The notes below the pieces were generated by a model, which saw only the letters and a list, made by a program, of their open reading frames with translations, made no database searches and was not told the origin of the DNA. From contig NZ_LUAX01000005.1 of the NCBI RefSeq assembly GCF_001695575.1, positions 100,576-164,575 on the forward strand: a stretch of DNA of 64,000 bases, written 5' to 3'. Shown one piece after another: positions 1 through 10,506 of the stretch; within the stretch, counting starts at the first letter, position 1; each line of letters begins with the position of its first letter. Made by a program: the position numbers and the translations under genes. Source of the stretch: Vibrio europaeus. GTDB lineage: Bacteria > Pseudomonadota > Gammaproteobacteria > Enterobacterales > Vibrionaceae.

Positions 1-512
<512 letters not shown>

Positions 513-727
513 AAGATTTTGGTCGGCTCAATGAATACTGACTTCAAAACTACTAATGTAATTTTAAAGCTATTATCGTTCCAACAGAACGATAATGAAT
601 TGACTGTGCCAAGACTAAGTAAACTTAATCTCGTTGGTCACTTCGTTTCATTGAAACCTAATTTGAAACCGAAGTTTCTAATTGGATTATCATCAACGAG
701 TGCCCACACAGATTGATAGGTTTATAT

Positions 728-738
728 TGTTAAAGAGC
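728..738 (-). promoter_or_regulatory. boxA antitermination element in the rRNA leader
   Basis: The minus strand reads GCTCTTTAACAA, the rRNA boxA element bound by NusB/NusE. It lies between the rRNA promoters and the 16S 5' end, where rrn leaders normally carry it. A small hairpin-forming segment (gagcttcgctc, 748-758) sits just upstream. Confidence 0.85.
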
Positions 739-771
739 TTTCCGACTGAGCTTCGCTCAAATCGGACGGCC

Positions 772-799
772 ATTTTAGCGAGATAAAGTTTAGTGTCAA
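772..799 (-). promoter_or_regulatory. rRNA operon promoter P2
   Basis: On the minus strand TTGACA (794-799) is followed by a 16 bp spacer and TAAAAT (772-777), then a GC-rich discriminator (GGCCGTCC). It lies downstream of P1 and upstream of boxA, as in tandem rrn promoters. Confidence 0.8.
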
Positions 800-900
800 C
801 CACTTTTTTCAAACTTTTTTCAAGCGTTTCCGCTTGGCTAATTGACCTTGCTAACTGGGCTCTCGTTTCTTTCGAAGCGTTGCCGTGTCAGCGAGGGGGC

Positions 901-970
901 ATTATAGAGATCGAAAGATTCTTGGCAAGCCCTTTTTTCAGTTTTTTCTAACTTTTTTATTGTTCGATTA
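901..970 (-). promoter_or_regulatory. rRNA operon promoter P1 with UP element
   Basis: On the minus strand TTGCCA (923-928), a 16 bp spacer and TATAAT (901-906) are followed by GCCCCCTCGC, a GC-rich discriminator typical of stringently controlled rRNA promoters. Upstream (931-970) are A-tracts that look like an UP element. The promoter starts within 40 bp of the hemG stop codon. The 513-1007 stretch holds only rRNA leader and promoters; I see no protein gene in it. Confidence 0.85.
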
Positions 971-1007
971 AATTTCGATCTAAAAGCCTTATAAGTGAGC
1001 CTTTTCT

Positions 1008-1535
1008 TTACATATCTTTAAACTTATTGGCGAATAGAGTCACTTTTTCCCAGTTGGTGTACTCTACCTCTTTACTTGTATCTGTCTCTCCTCCCGTCAT
1101 ACTCATAATGAATTTAATCATTGTTCTATCGAACCAGTTATAACGTGGGTAATAGAGAGCACCTGCAAAGACACCGATAAGTTGAGGCTGCCAAGGTGAC
1201 TTTTTAAGAAATGTCTTTATATAAGCACTACCTTCAGGCGTATCCTTTCCTTGGTCTTCTTTACGTGCCGTTAGATTCACACAGAAGAAAGCAACTTTAC
1301 TCTGCTGTAAAGAAGACAAGTTACGCTCAATAAACTGATAGAGCTTTTTGTTGAGATGGCCATAACGAATAGAGGCCCCAATAAGCACTCGCTCATATTG
1401 ACTGAAGTCCACCGCATCTATCGAGTGTAGGTCGAGCAGTTCACATTCATACTCAGATAGTTCTATCTGAATGTGACTTAAAATCTTTTTGGTTTGACCT
1501 TCACGGCTTGAATAGAGAAATAGCGCCTTTGCCAC
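1008..1535 (-). CDS. hemG: Protoporphyrinogen IX dehydrogenase, quinone-dependent (HemG)
   Basis: A 175-residue flavodoxin-fold protein beginning MAKALFLYSSREGQTKKI, with the flavin phosphate-binding loop at residues 8-15. By family it oxidises protoporphyrinogen IX to protoporphyrin IX at the inner membrane, passing electrons to quinone, late in haem synthesis. The start is GTG at 1535 behind AAGGAG; an ATG two bases upstream is out of frame. trkH ends 10 bp upstream, so the two are probably cotranscribed. The order yigZ-trkH-hemG-rRNA matches E. coli, which strengthens the call. Length is close to the E. coli protein (181 aa). Confidence 0.93.
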   Translation of the reverse strand: MAKALFLYSSREGQTKKILSHIQIELSEYECELLDLHSIDAVDFSQYERVLIGASIRYGHLNKKLYQFIERNLSSLQQSKVAFFCVNLTARKEDQGKDTPEGSAYIKTFLKKSPWQPQLIGVFAGALYYPRYNWFDRTMIKFIMSMTGGETDTSKEVEYTNWEKVTLFANKFKDM

Positions 1536-1544
1536 ATCGTCTCC

Positions 1545-3002
1545 TTAGCTACGCCAGAACGTCGGCGTAAGTAGTATAAGTAGAGTAAAGATTTCCAGTC
1601 GTCCAAATAACATAGAAACAATCAGAACCCATTTCGCCTTGTCATTCACATCACCAAAGTGAAGTGCCACCTCACCGAGGCCCGGACCTAAGTTGTTGAG
1701 TGTCGCCGCGACCGCAGAGAAAGCACTTAGCTCATCCATTCCAGTCGCAATCAGACCTAACATGCAGACAACAAAAACCAAAGCATAGGCAGAGAAGAAC
1801 CCCCACACCGCATCGACAACCCGCTGAGGAAGAGAACTACCGCCAACTTTAATCGTGTACACGGCACGCGGGTGTACCAAACGCTTAAGTTCGCGCACAC
1901 CTTGGAGTGTCAGTAATAATATACGGATGACTTTCATGCCACCACCGGTAGAACCCGCACATCCACCAATAAAGGAAGAGAAAAGTAACAGCACGGGTAA
2001 GAATAGTGGCCATTCTGCAAAGCCTGTCGTTGTGAAACCAGCTGTGGTCGAAATCGAAACCGTTTGGAAAAGGGCCTGATCGAAGGCGTCGTAGACCGAG
2101 TTATACGAGTGATGGTTTAACAATACCAAGAAACAAACGATAAACAGTAAGACCTGAATAAAGATAAAGGCTCTAAACTCTGGGTCCTTCCAATAGTACT
2201 TAGGATGCACGCCACCAGAGGCAAAGGCTGCAAAGTGAAGTGAGTAGTTACATGCCGAGATCAAAAGAAACACGACGGTAATCATATTGATCGCGTAACT
2301 GTCGAAATGTCCCATACTCGCATCATGAGTAGAGAAACCACCAATGGCGATTGTCGAGAAACTATGGCTTATCGCATCAAACGGTGTCATCCCCGCAAGC
2401 CAGAAAGAGGTAGCACAAGCTATAGTTAGACTCAAATAAATATACCAAAGCGCTTTAGCCGTTTCGGCGATACGCGGCGTCATCTTGGTGTCTTTTACTG
2501 GTCCCGGAATTTCAGCTCGGTAAAGCTGCATGCCACCGATACCTAATACCGGTAAGATCGCAACGGCAAGTACGATGATACCCATACCGCCAAACCATTG
2601 TAGGAACTGGCGATAAAACAATATCGCTTTAGGCAAGTCATCGAGACCAACAATGACTGTAGCTCCGGTCGTGGTTAAAGCCGAAAAAGACTCAAAGAAA
2701 GCGTCTGTCACGGAGACATTGGGATTATCAGCGATAAGAAATGGCAGCGAACCAGCACTTCCGAGTACCGTCCAGAACAAAACGACGATCAGAAAGCCAT
2801 CACGAGCTTTTAGTTCATGCTTATGGCGTCGGTTTGGAAACCAACACACGGTTCCGCAAAACAGCAAAACGAAGAAGGTGGTGACAAAAGGAACACCTGC
2901 ACCGTCTCGATAGATAAGCGCCACCAAAGCAGGAGCTAGCATAGAGAGACTAAAAAGCGCGAGCAGAAGCCCGACGATGCGAATAATGGATCGAAATTGC
3001 AT
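1545..3002 (-). CDS. trkH: Trk system potassium uptake protein TrkH
   Basis: A 485-residue polytopic inner-membrane protein of the TrkH/TrkG/KtrB superfamily, the potassium-conducting subunit that works with the cytosolic regulator TrkA. The four pore-loop filter regions can be seen: SALTTTGATVI, STIAIGGFSTHD, STTAGFTTTGF and NNLGPGLGE. A GCAGSTGGGMKV stretch typical of the family lies between the third and fourth. The length agrees with E. coli TrkH (483 aa). It lies between yigZ and hemG on the same strand. No strong Shine-Dalgarno is visible before the ATG. Confidence 0.96.
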   Translation of the reverse strand: MQFRSIIRIVGLLLALFSLSMLAPALVALIYRDGAGVPFVTTFFVLLFCGTVCWFPNRRHKHELKARDGFLIVVLFWTVLGSAGSLPFLIADNPNVSVTDAFFESFSALTTTGATVIVGLDDLPKAILFYRQFLQWFGGMGIIVLAVAILPVLGIGGMQLYRAEIPGPVKDTKMTPRIAETAKALWYIYLSLTIACATSFWLAGMTPFDAISHSFSTIAIGGFSTHDASMGHFDSYAINMITVVFLLISACNYSLHFAAFASGGVHPKYYWKDPEFRAFIFIQVLLFIVCFLVLLNHHSYNSVYDAFDQALFQTVSISTTAGFTTTGFAEWPLFLPVLLLFSSFIGGCAGSTGGGMKVIRILLLTLQGVRELKRLVHPRAVYTIKVGGSSLPQRVVDAVWGFFSAYALVFVVCMLGLIATGMDELSAFSAVAATLNNLGPGLGEVALHFGDVNDKAKWVLIVSMLFGRLEIFTLLILLTPTFWRS

Positions 3003-3048
3003 GGTTAGATTGATTTATGAAGCGTAGCTTCCGACTTCCTAATTATCT

Positions 3049-3672
3049 TTATTGTTTGTCCAACGAGGTAACCTGTACCTTGGCGCCACTCTTATTAATA
3101 ATGGTTTGAGTAAAGTCACTCACTTGACGAAGTTCAATCTCGATAACCATTTTAACCAACTCACTGTACTCAGCACTGACTTCTTGAGCTCCGAACTGAG
3201 GAAACAGAGACTGTGCAATTGGCATAAACCCATAGTCTAACTCTAGTAGTAGTTTTGTGGTTATTTTTTTCTCAATTGTTTGAAGCGACTTGAGAGCTTG
3301 CTGTACCCCACCACCGTAAGCTTTAACCAATCCACCAGTTCCCAACTTGATACCACCAGAGTAGCGAGTCACCACAGCAGTAATTTCACCCACTCCCGAA
3401 CCTGATAATTGCGCCAATATAGGCTTCCCCGCAGTTCCTGATGGCTCACCGTCATCGCTAAACCCCCATTTCATTGAATCTTCAGGTCTACCTGCAACAA
3501 ATCCCCAGCAATTATGCCTTGCATCTGAGTGTTTGCTTTTTACCTGCTCAACAAACGCTTTAGCTAAGTCAATTGATGGAGTGTGTGCAAGGTAAGTAAT
3601 AAAGACACTTTTCTTTATTTCCTCTTCAAACTGAGTGGGTTGTGCGGGTATTAAATACGGCAGGTCATTCAT
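3049..3672 (-). CDS. yigZ: IMPACT/YigZ family protein
   Basis: About 207 residues starting MNDLPYLIPAQPTQFEEEIKKS, which aligns with the start of E. coli YigZ; a longer reading from 3711 would add 13 residues with no homology support. The N-terminal UPF0029/IMPACT domain shows the family core around FSDDGEPSGTAGKPIL and the glycine-rich GGIKLGTGGLVKAYGGGV; the smaller C-terminal domain (DUF1949) follows. The biochemical role is not settled. Eukaryotic IMPACT inhibits the translation kinase GCN2, but a similar role in bacteria is not shown. It precedes trkH on the same strand as in E. coli. Confidence 0.92.
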   Translation of the reverse strand: MNDLPYLIPAQPTQFEEEIKKSVFITYLAHTPSIDLAKAFVEQVKSKHSDARHNCWGFVAGRPEDSMKWGFSDDGEPSGTAGKPILAQLSGSGVGEITAVVTRYSGGIKLGTGGLVKAYGGGVQQALKSLQTIEKKITTKLLLELDYGFMPIAQSLFPQFGAQEVSAEYSELVKMVIEIELRQVSDFTQTIINKSGAKVQVTSLDKQ

Positions 3673-3815
3673 AGCTGTGGTTCGTGTTATGTCTTGCTCG
3701 CAGTGTATCACGAGAGCGAATTTGACGTCGCCTAAGATCTGTCCGAGCGCACAATGTTAAACACTTGTTTAAAAAATGTATTGAATTTAACCAACAGCAA
3801 GTCCAAACTAAAATT

Positions 3816-3830
3816 ACTGGTCTAACCAGA
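3816..3830. promoter_or_regulatory. Candidate FadR operator upstream of fadBA
   Basis: ACTGGTCTAACCAGA here reads on the other strand as TCTGGTTAGACCAGT, very close to the known E. coli fadB FadR operator core TCTGGTnnGACCAG. It sits about 92-106 bp upstream of the fadB start in the yigZ-fadB intergenic region. FadR would repress fadBA until long-chain acyl-CoA is present. Confidence 0.75.
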
Positions 3831-3854
3831 ATAACTATAACACCACTTTCCTTT

Positions 3855-3883
3855 ACAGCGGTTGCAACTCAACCAACCGCTGT
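3855..3883 (+). promoter_or_regulatory. 10-bp inverted repeat in the fadB upstream region
   Basis: ACAGCGGTTG (3855-3864) and CAACCGCTGT (3874-3883) form a perfect 10 bp stem with a 9-nt loop. It ends about 38 bp before the fadB start codon and is not followed by a T-tract, so it is not a standard terminator. It may be a protein-binding palindrome or an mRNA leader hairpin; the function is unknown. Confidence 0.5.
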
Positions 3884-3921
3884 ACACGCAATCCGAAGAT
3901 TGTATGTCATGGAGATAGACA

Positions 3922-6093
3922 ATGATTTACCAAGCCGAAACCCTACAGGTAAAGGAATTACAAGACGGAATCGCTGAGCTCAGCTTCTGTGCACCAGCGT
4001 CTGTTAACAAGCTCGACCTCGCTACTCTTGAGTCACTGGATAAGGCTCTAGACGCGCTTAAAGCTCACAGCTCTCTCAAAGGCTTACTGCTGACTTCAGA
4101 TAAAGAGGCGTTTATTGTTGGCGCTGACATTACTGAGTTTCTGGGCCTATTTGCCAAATCAGAGCAAGAACTGGATCAATGGCTTCAATTTGCTAACAGC
4201 ATCTTTAATAAGCTTGAAGATCTACCCGTACCGACACTTTCTGTTTTAAAAGGCCACACTTTAGGTGGTGGATGTGAGTGTGTACTTGCTACCGACATGC
4301 GTATTGGTGATAAAACCACCAGCATTGGCTTACCAGAAACTAAACTCGGAATCATGCCAGGCTTTGGTGGCTGTGTTCGCTTACCTCGTGTTATCGGTGC
4401 CGACAGCGCGATGGAAGTCATTACACAAGGCAAAGCATGCCGCGCGGATGAAGCACTTAAAATCGGCCTACTCGACGCAATTGTCGAGACGGATGCTCTG
4501 TACGAGTCAGCAATTAAGACTCTAACCCAAGCGATCAATGAGAAGCTGGATTGGAAAGAACGACGTAAACAAAAAACATCGCCACTTTCACTTAGCAAGC
4601 TTGAATCAATGATGAGCTTTACGATGGCAAAAGGCTTGGTTGCTCAAAAGGCTGGCCCTCACTACCCTGCGCCAATGACAGCTGTTGTGACTATCGAGGA
4701 AGGTGCTCGTTTTGCTCGCAATGAAGCACTTGATATTGAACGCAAATATTTTGTTAAGCTAGCGAAATCAGAGGAAGCCAAGTCTCTAGTTGGCCTGTTC
4801 CTTAACGATCAATACATAAAGGGACTAGCTAAAAAAGCGGCTAAGTCTGCCAGCAAAGGCACTCAGCGTGCAGCGGTATTAGGTGCAGGTATCATGGGTG
4901 GCGGTATTGCTTACCAGTCGGCACTTAAAGGTGTGCCTGTTTTAATGAAAGATATCGCCCAAGCGTCGCTAGACCTAGGTATGACAGAAGCCTCTAAACT
5001 GCTTAACAAGCGCCTATCTCGCGGCCGAATTGATGGTTTTAAGATGGCGGGTATCCTAGCTTCGATCACTCCGAGCCTTCATTACGCAGGCATCGAAGAG
5101 ACGGATGTTATCGTTGAAGCTGTAGTTGAAAACCCGAAAGTAAAAGCGGCGGTACTCAGTGAAGTCGAGCAACAAGTAGGTGACGAAACCGTCATTACCT
5201 CAAATACATCGACTATCCCGATCAACCTGCTGGCTAAATCACTTAAGCGACCAGAAAACTTCTGTGGTATGCATTTCTTCAACCCAGTACACCGCATGCC
5301 TTTAGTCGAGATCATCCGTGGTGAACACACCTCAGATGAAACCATCAACCGCGTTGTCGCTTACGCTGCGAAAATGGGTAAGTCGCCAATCGTAGTGAAT
5401 GACTGTCCGGGATTCTTCGTCAACCGCGTACTCTTCCCTTACTTTGGTGGTTTCAGCATGTTGTTACGTGACGGTGCTGATTTCACTAAGATCGACAAAG
5501 TCATGGAGCGTAAATTTGGTTGGCCAATGGGACCTGCCTATCTGCTAGATGTAGTCGGTATTGATACCGCTCACCATGCTCAAGCGGTAATGGCTCAAGG
5601 TTTCCCAGAGCGCATGGGCAAACAGGGGCGTGACGCGATTGATGCTCTATTTGAAGCAGACAAGTATGGTCAAAAAAATGGCAGCGGCTTCTATAGCTAC
5701 GTTTTAGATAGAAAAGGCAAACCAAAGAAGACATTCAGTGAAGATATTCTGCCAGTACTCGCCGATGTCTGTACTGAGAAACAAGAGTTCGATGATCAAA
5801 CTATCATCCAACGTATGATGATTCCGATGATCAATGAAGTTGTCTTGTGTCTGCAAGAAAACATCATCGCTTCTCCGCAAGAAGCGGATATGGCTTTAGT
5901 TTATGGTCTGGGCTTCCCACCATTCCGAGGTGGCGTTTTCCGTTACTTAGATAGCGTAGGTATTGCCGAGTTTGTCGCAATGGCGAACCAATATTCAGAT
6001 CTAGGCGCTATGTACCAAGTACCACAATTGCTGATTGATATGGCTGAAAAAGGCCAAACCTTTTATGGTGCTCAGCAACAAGGTTCTATCTAA
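3922..6093 (+). CDS. fadB: Fatty acid oxidation complex subunit alpha FadB
   Basis: A 723-residue multifunctional beta-oxidation enzyme. The N-terminal crotonase domain carries the catalytic glutamates E119 (in GGGCECVL) and E139 (in GLPETKLG), at the same positions as in E. coli FadB. The central 3-hydroxyacyl-CoA dehydrogenase domain begins with the NAD-binding loop [10 protein letters not shown] (about 320-330) and has the catalytic His in MHFFNPVH (H451). It performs enoyl-CoA hydration and 3-hydroxyacyl-CoA oxidation and forms a complex with the FadA thiolase encoded 12 bp downstream. A GGAGA ribosome site precedes the ATG. A FadR-like operator lies upstream. Confidence 0.97.
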   Translation: MIYQAETLQVKELQDGIAELSFCAPASVNKLDLATLESLDKALDALKAHSSLKGLLLTSDKEAFIVGADITEFLGLFAKSEQELDQWLQFANSIFNKLEDLPVPTLSVLKGHTLGGGCECVLATDMRIGDKTTSIGLPETKLGIMPGFGGCVRLPRVIGADSAMEVITQGKACRADEALKIGLLDAIVETDALYESAIKTLTQAINEKLDWKERRKQKTSPLSLSKLESMMSFTMAKGLVAQKAGPHYPAPMTAVVTIEEGARFARNEALDIERKYFVKLAKSEEAKSLVGLFLNDQYIKGLAKKAAKSASKGTQRAAVLGAGIMGGGIAYQSALKGVPVLMKDIAQASLDLGMTEASKLLNKRLSRGRIDGFKMAGILASITPSLHYAGIEETDVIVEAVVENPKVKAAVLSEVEQQVGDETVITSNTSTIPINLLAKSLKRPENFCGMHFFNPVHRMPLVEIIRGEHTSDETINRVVAYAAKMGKSPIVVNDCPGFFVNRVLFPYFGGFSMLLRDGADFTKIDKVMERKFGWPMGPAYLLDVVGIDTAHHAQAVMAQGFPERMGKQGRDAIDALFEADKYGQKNGSGFYSYVLDRKGKPKKTFSEDILPVLADVCTEKQEFDDQTIIQRMMIPMINEVVLCLQENIIASPQEADMALVYGLGFPPFRGGVFRYLDSVGIAEFVAMANQYSDLGAMYQVPQLLIDMAEKGQTFYGAQQQGSI

Positions 6094-7281
<1,188 letters not shown>

Positions 7282-7300
7282 GCGGTTATCAAGTAAAACA

Positions 7301-7328
7301 ACGCCAGCATTATGCTGGCGTTTTCTTT
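7301..7328. terminator. Rho-independent terminator between fadA and punR
   Basis: A 9-bp stem (ACGCCAGCA / TGCTGGCGT) with a 3-nt loop is followed by TTTTCTTT on the plus strand. Upstream A-rich bases allow it to serve the convergent punR transcript as well. Confidence 0.85.
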
Positions 7329-8229
7329 AGTGCTTTAACCAGTCATGATGGAGCTGATTAGAAGAGCCTAAGTAATCTACCATCCATTGAATTAGCTTGT
7401 GGTTATCATCCTTGCGCCAGACTAAACAACATTGGCTAATCGGCTTTTCATCTGGCAGTGTTTTCTCCACCAGCACCCCATCAAGAATTAACGGCATAGC
7501 AATGTGTCGAGGCATATAGCCAACCCCAATGCCATTCTTGAGACACTCTATCGCACTGTACCAATTCGGCAGCAACAAACGCCGCTGCTGCGGGTAATGC
7601 CCAGTGTGACGCTTTGGCAATACGCTAGAGGTATCATCCAAGCAGATTGCGAGATACTGACTGACAAACCCCTCGGTGAGACTTTGCTGTCGAACACAAG
7701 GATGCGCTGGAGACATAACAAATGCCCAGTCCAAAACCCCCATATCTCTCACTTCAAAATCACCACCAACAGGAACCGCAGACGTCGCCCCAATCACAAT
7801 ATCTGCTCGTTCTTGTGCTATCGCCTCCCATGAACCGTTAAACACTTCCATGTTGATTTGTAGTTCAGCAAACTCAAACTCACGATAAAAATCTTCAACA
7901 AGCGGCTTAAGCTTATCTAGTTTGACCACATTGTCTAATGTCAGCTTGAGAGTTGATTGCCAGCCTTGAGCAGCTCGTTTGGTTTGCGCCTTAAGATCTT
8001 CCATCTGTCTCAGCAGTAACCGAGCTTCAGCAATAAACAGTTCGCCTGCGGGTGTCAGCTCTACTTTCCTTGGCAAACGTCGAAACAAGATCACGTCCAA
8101 CTCTTGCTCGACCTGACGCACGCCATAACTGATCGCTGAAGGGACTTTATGCAGCACCTCAGCCGCTGCGGTAAAACTTCCCAAGCGAGCAACGGTATCT
8201 AACATCTCAAGCGACGATTTTGAATACAT
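7327..8229 (-). CDS. punR: LysR-family regulator PunR (YdhB-like)
   Basis: About 300 residues with an N-terminal winged helix-turn-helix (LEMLDTVARLGSFTAAAEVLHKVPSAISYGVRQVEQEL) and a LysR co-inducer domain. Segments such as FNGSWEAIAQERADIVIGATSAVPVGG and the C-terminal DYLGSSNQLHHDWL match E. coli YdhB/PunR, which activates the divergently encoded purine nucleoside transporter PunC. Here too a PunC-like transporter lies divergent, 154 bp away. The ATG at 8229 matches the family start; a TTG three codons upstream is possible. The ligand is inferred from E. coli only. Confidence 0.85.
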   Translation of the reverse strand: MYSKSSLEMLDTVARLGSFTAAAEVLHKVPSAISYGVRQVEQELDVILFRRLPRKVELTPAGELFIAEARLLLRQMEDLKAQTKRAAQGWQSTLKLTLDNVVKLDKLKPLVEDFYREFEFAELQINMEVFNGSWEAIAQERADIVIGATSAVPVGGDFEVRDMGVLDWAFVMSPAHPCVRQQSLTEGFVSQYLAICLDDTSSVLPKRHTGHYPQQRRLLLPNWYSAIECLKNGIGVGYMPRHIAMPLILDGVLVEKTLPDEKPISQCCLVWRKDDNHKLIQWMVDYLGSSNQLHHDWLKH

Positions 8230-8383
8230 AACACACAACCGTTCAAAAAATTTGATTGATAACCAATAATTTTAACGTTTTATTTTCTAAAAATCGAAAA
8301 ATAGAATGGCGGGGTAAATAAATCAGGGTTGGCGCCAACTGATACTGAGTAAATAATGATTAAATAATTTGATTGGTTGAATC
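8230..8383. promoter_or_regulatory. punR-punC divergent promoter region
   Basis: An AT-rich 154-bp intergenic region between divergent genes. The 10-mer AATTTGATTG occurs twice in direct orientation (8249-8258 and 8366-8375). AACCAAT (8261-8267) and ATTGGTT (8372-8378) form a distant inverted pair. These are candidate PunR contact sites, but the assignment is speculative. Confidence 0.4.
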
Positions 8384-9583
8384 ATGAAAATTTCAAAACT
8401 ACAGCTTGTTTATCTTGCAGCCCTTTCGATGCTTGGCTTTATTGCCACTGACATGTACTTACCTGCATTCAAAGTGATGGAAATCGACTTTGCGACAGGC
8501 CCTGAACAAATCGCTCTGTCTCTGACTGTCTTTCTTGTTGGTATGGCTTTTGGTCAGTTGATGTGGGGCTTGGCCTCCGATAAGTTTGGCCACCGCAATA
8601 CCCTAGCCGCCGGCTTGGTGATTTTCACCATCGCATCATTTGGCTTGGCGTTTAGCGATCAAGTTTGGCAGCTACTGGCTCTGCGCTTTGTGCAAGCTAT
8701 CGGTGTTTGTGCTCCTGCAGTGATCTGGCAAGCAATGGTGATCAAACGTCACTCAAGCAATAGCCAACAGGTCTTTGCTACGATCATGCCGCTAGTAGCA
8801 TTGTCTCCGGCACTTGCTCCACAGCTAGGTGTGTTATTGGCAGATAACTTTGGCTGGCACAGTATTTTTGTCGCTCTAACACTAATGGGGGTATTACTCG
8901 CCCTCGCCACCATGGCACAGAAAAATGAAAAGGCCGAGGTCAAGCAAACCAGTATGTCGGCAGATATTAAGGCACTGCTAGGTTCCAAGACCTACCTAGG
9001 TAATGTGTTTATGTTCGCCACGGCATCAGCGGCTTTCTTTGCTTATCTAACCGGTATGCCAGAAATTATGTCGCAGCTTGGCTACGAAGCGAAAGATATT
9101 GGTTTGAGCTTTATTCCACAGACTATCGCCTTTATGGCTGGCGGCTACTTAGGTAAAGTCGGCGTGCGTAAATATGGTGATGAGAAAGTCCTGCGCCAGC
9201 TGATCGGGCTATTCAGTGTCGCTTCTCTACTGATATTTATCGCCTCTCAGTGGCAGCTAACGTCCATCTGGCCAATTCTTGCTCCATTCTGTTTGATTGC
9301 GGTAGCCAACGGTGCTCTATACCCAATCGTTGTTAATCGCGCATTAGCCAGTGCACAGCAAAGTCCAGCAACTGCAGCAGGATTACAGAATAGCCTACAG
9401 ATCTGTGTCAGTAGCCTAGCCAGTGCGTTAGTCGCCGCGATGGCAAGTCAGGCTCAACTGGTGACAGGCATTGCGATTGTGATTTGTATGGGCGGAATGT
9501 GGATTGGCTACATAGTGTCTAATCGTGAGTTGTCTCAACACTTCACAGCACCAGACAATTCAAGAGTCGTCGGTGATGAATAA
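8384..9583 (+). CDS. punC: Purine nucleoside transporter PunC (MFS, Bcr/CflA group)
   Basis: A 399-residue major facilitator with about 12 predicted membrane helices. The first helix contains LGFIATDMYLPAF, typical of the Bcr/CflA drug:proton group, and the loop 2-3 motif appears as GLASDKFGHRNTLAAG. E. coli YdhC/PunC (403 aa) has the same length and the same divergent LysR partner, so I transfer the purine nucleoside uptake role by homology and context; a drug-efflux label would be the more general alternative. A strong terminator follows. Confidence 0.82.
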   Translation: MKISKLQLVYLAALSMLGFIATDMYLPAFKVMEIDFATGPEQIALSLTVFLVGMAFGQLMWGLASDKFGHRNTLAAGLVIFTIASFGLAFSDQVWQLLALRFVQAIGVCAPAVIWQAMVIKRHSSNSQQVFATIMPLVALSPALAPQLGVLLADNFGWHSIFVALTLMGVLLALATMAQKNEKAEVKQTSMSADIKALLGSKTYLGNVFMFATASAAFFAYLTGMPEIMSQLGYEAKDIGLSFIPQTIAFMAGGYLGKVGVRKYGDEKVLRQLIGLFSVASLLIFIASQWQLTSIWPILAPFCLIAVANGALYPIVVNRALASAQQSPATAAGLQNSLQICVSSLASALVAAMASQAQLVTGIAIVICMGGMWIGYIVSNRELSQHFTAPDNSRVVGDE

Positions 9584-9590
9584 ATAGACA

Positions 9591-9616
9591 AAGAGCCGCA
9601 ATTGCGGCTCTTTTAG
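9591..9616 (+). terminator. Terminator after punC
   Basis: A perfect 11-bp palindromic stem, AAGAGCCGCAA/TTGCGGCTCTT, is followed by TTAGTTT. It lies between the convergent ends of punC and the solute-binding protein gene and may act in both directions. Confidence 0.8.
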
Positions 9617-9638
9617 TTTCAATCAGATAAGTAAGCCG

Positions 9639-10415
9639 TTACAAACTTTTCAGACCCCATTTTTCAGCGGTCTTTTTAAAGAATCCTTGAGTTTTCTTCA
9701 GCTCCACCCAGTGATTCAGGTAATTAATCCAAACCTGATCATCTTGTGGTAGTAGCATCGCGATTGGCGTCGGCTTACGTGGCTCTTTAACCGGAACAAT
9801 AGCCAATTGCTTAAACTTCTCCACTAGCGTTGCCGCCTCTACGTTTGACGTCACCGAGACATCGGCTCTGCGTGCCAGTAACTCTTGGAAGTCACGCGCT
9901 GGTGCTTCAATAACCACATGTTGTGCTGATGGGAAGAACTCTTTGACCATCTTTTCTTGTACCGTGCCTAACGTTGCCGCCACTTTTACTTCAGCTTTAT
10001 CAAAGTCACTCCAATCGGAATACTTGTCTAAGTCCTTTTTCTGCACCACAGGCACAAATGCCAAGTAGAAGTACGGCTGACTGTAGCCCGCTACCTTAGC
10101 GCGCGACATGTTAAGCGAAGCGCTACCGGTAATGTCGTACTTATTGGCCGTCACCCCATTGACCAGTGTTTTCCAATCGGTTGCGACGTATTCGACTTTC
10201 ACCCCAAGATCTTTAGCTAATTCAGTGGTTACATCAATATCAAAACCACGGTAGCTATTGGTAGCCGGATCCTTCATTGTCATCGGATTCCAATCCCCAG
10301 TTGTACCCACGCGTAGCACCCCTTTATCAAGGATTTGATGTAAACGACTGGTTTCAGCCATTACCTGACCCACTGACAATAAGCACAATCCAAGTGCCAA
10401 AATGTACTTGTTCAT
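9639..10415 (-). CDS. Periplasmic solute-binding protein, amino-acid/cyclohexadienyl dehydratase-like
   Basis: 258 residues with a signal peptide (MNKYILALGLCLLSVGQVMA, cleavage near residue 20) and a family 3 bacterial solute-binding fold. RLHQILDKGVLRVGTTGDWNPM and the following segment resemble both polar amino-acid binding proteins and periplasmic cyclohexadienyl dehydratases of the PheC type, which share this fold. An amino-acid ABC permease gene is divergent 91 bp away, which favours transport. No ATPase gene is adjacent. The ligand cannot be read from the sequence. Confidence 0.8.
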   Translation of the reverse strand: MNKYILALGLCLLSVGQVMAETSRLHQILDKGVLRVGTTGDWNPMTMKDPATNSYRGFDIDVTTELAKDLGVKVEYVATDWKTLVNGVTANKYDITGSASLNMSRAKVAGYSQPYFYLAFVPVVQKKDLDKYSDWSDFDKAEVKVAATLGTVQEKMVKEFFPSAQHVVIEAPARDFQELLARRADVSVTSNVEAATLVEKFKQLAIVPVKEPRKPTPIAMLLPQDDQVWINYLNHWVELKKTQGFFKKTAEKWGLKSL

Positions 10416-10506
10416 TATATCTTCCCTAAAGTTATTACGAATTAAGCCCGTTCATTGCTAACATAGCAGCATCAAATGGATTTTTTTAGTCAATACAAGG
10501 TGTAAT

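Noticed and set aside
4185-4598. A 137-codon minus-strand frame inside fadB
   Set aside because: Antisense to a highly conserved coding region, low-complexity Ser/Thr-rich product, no ribosome site.
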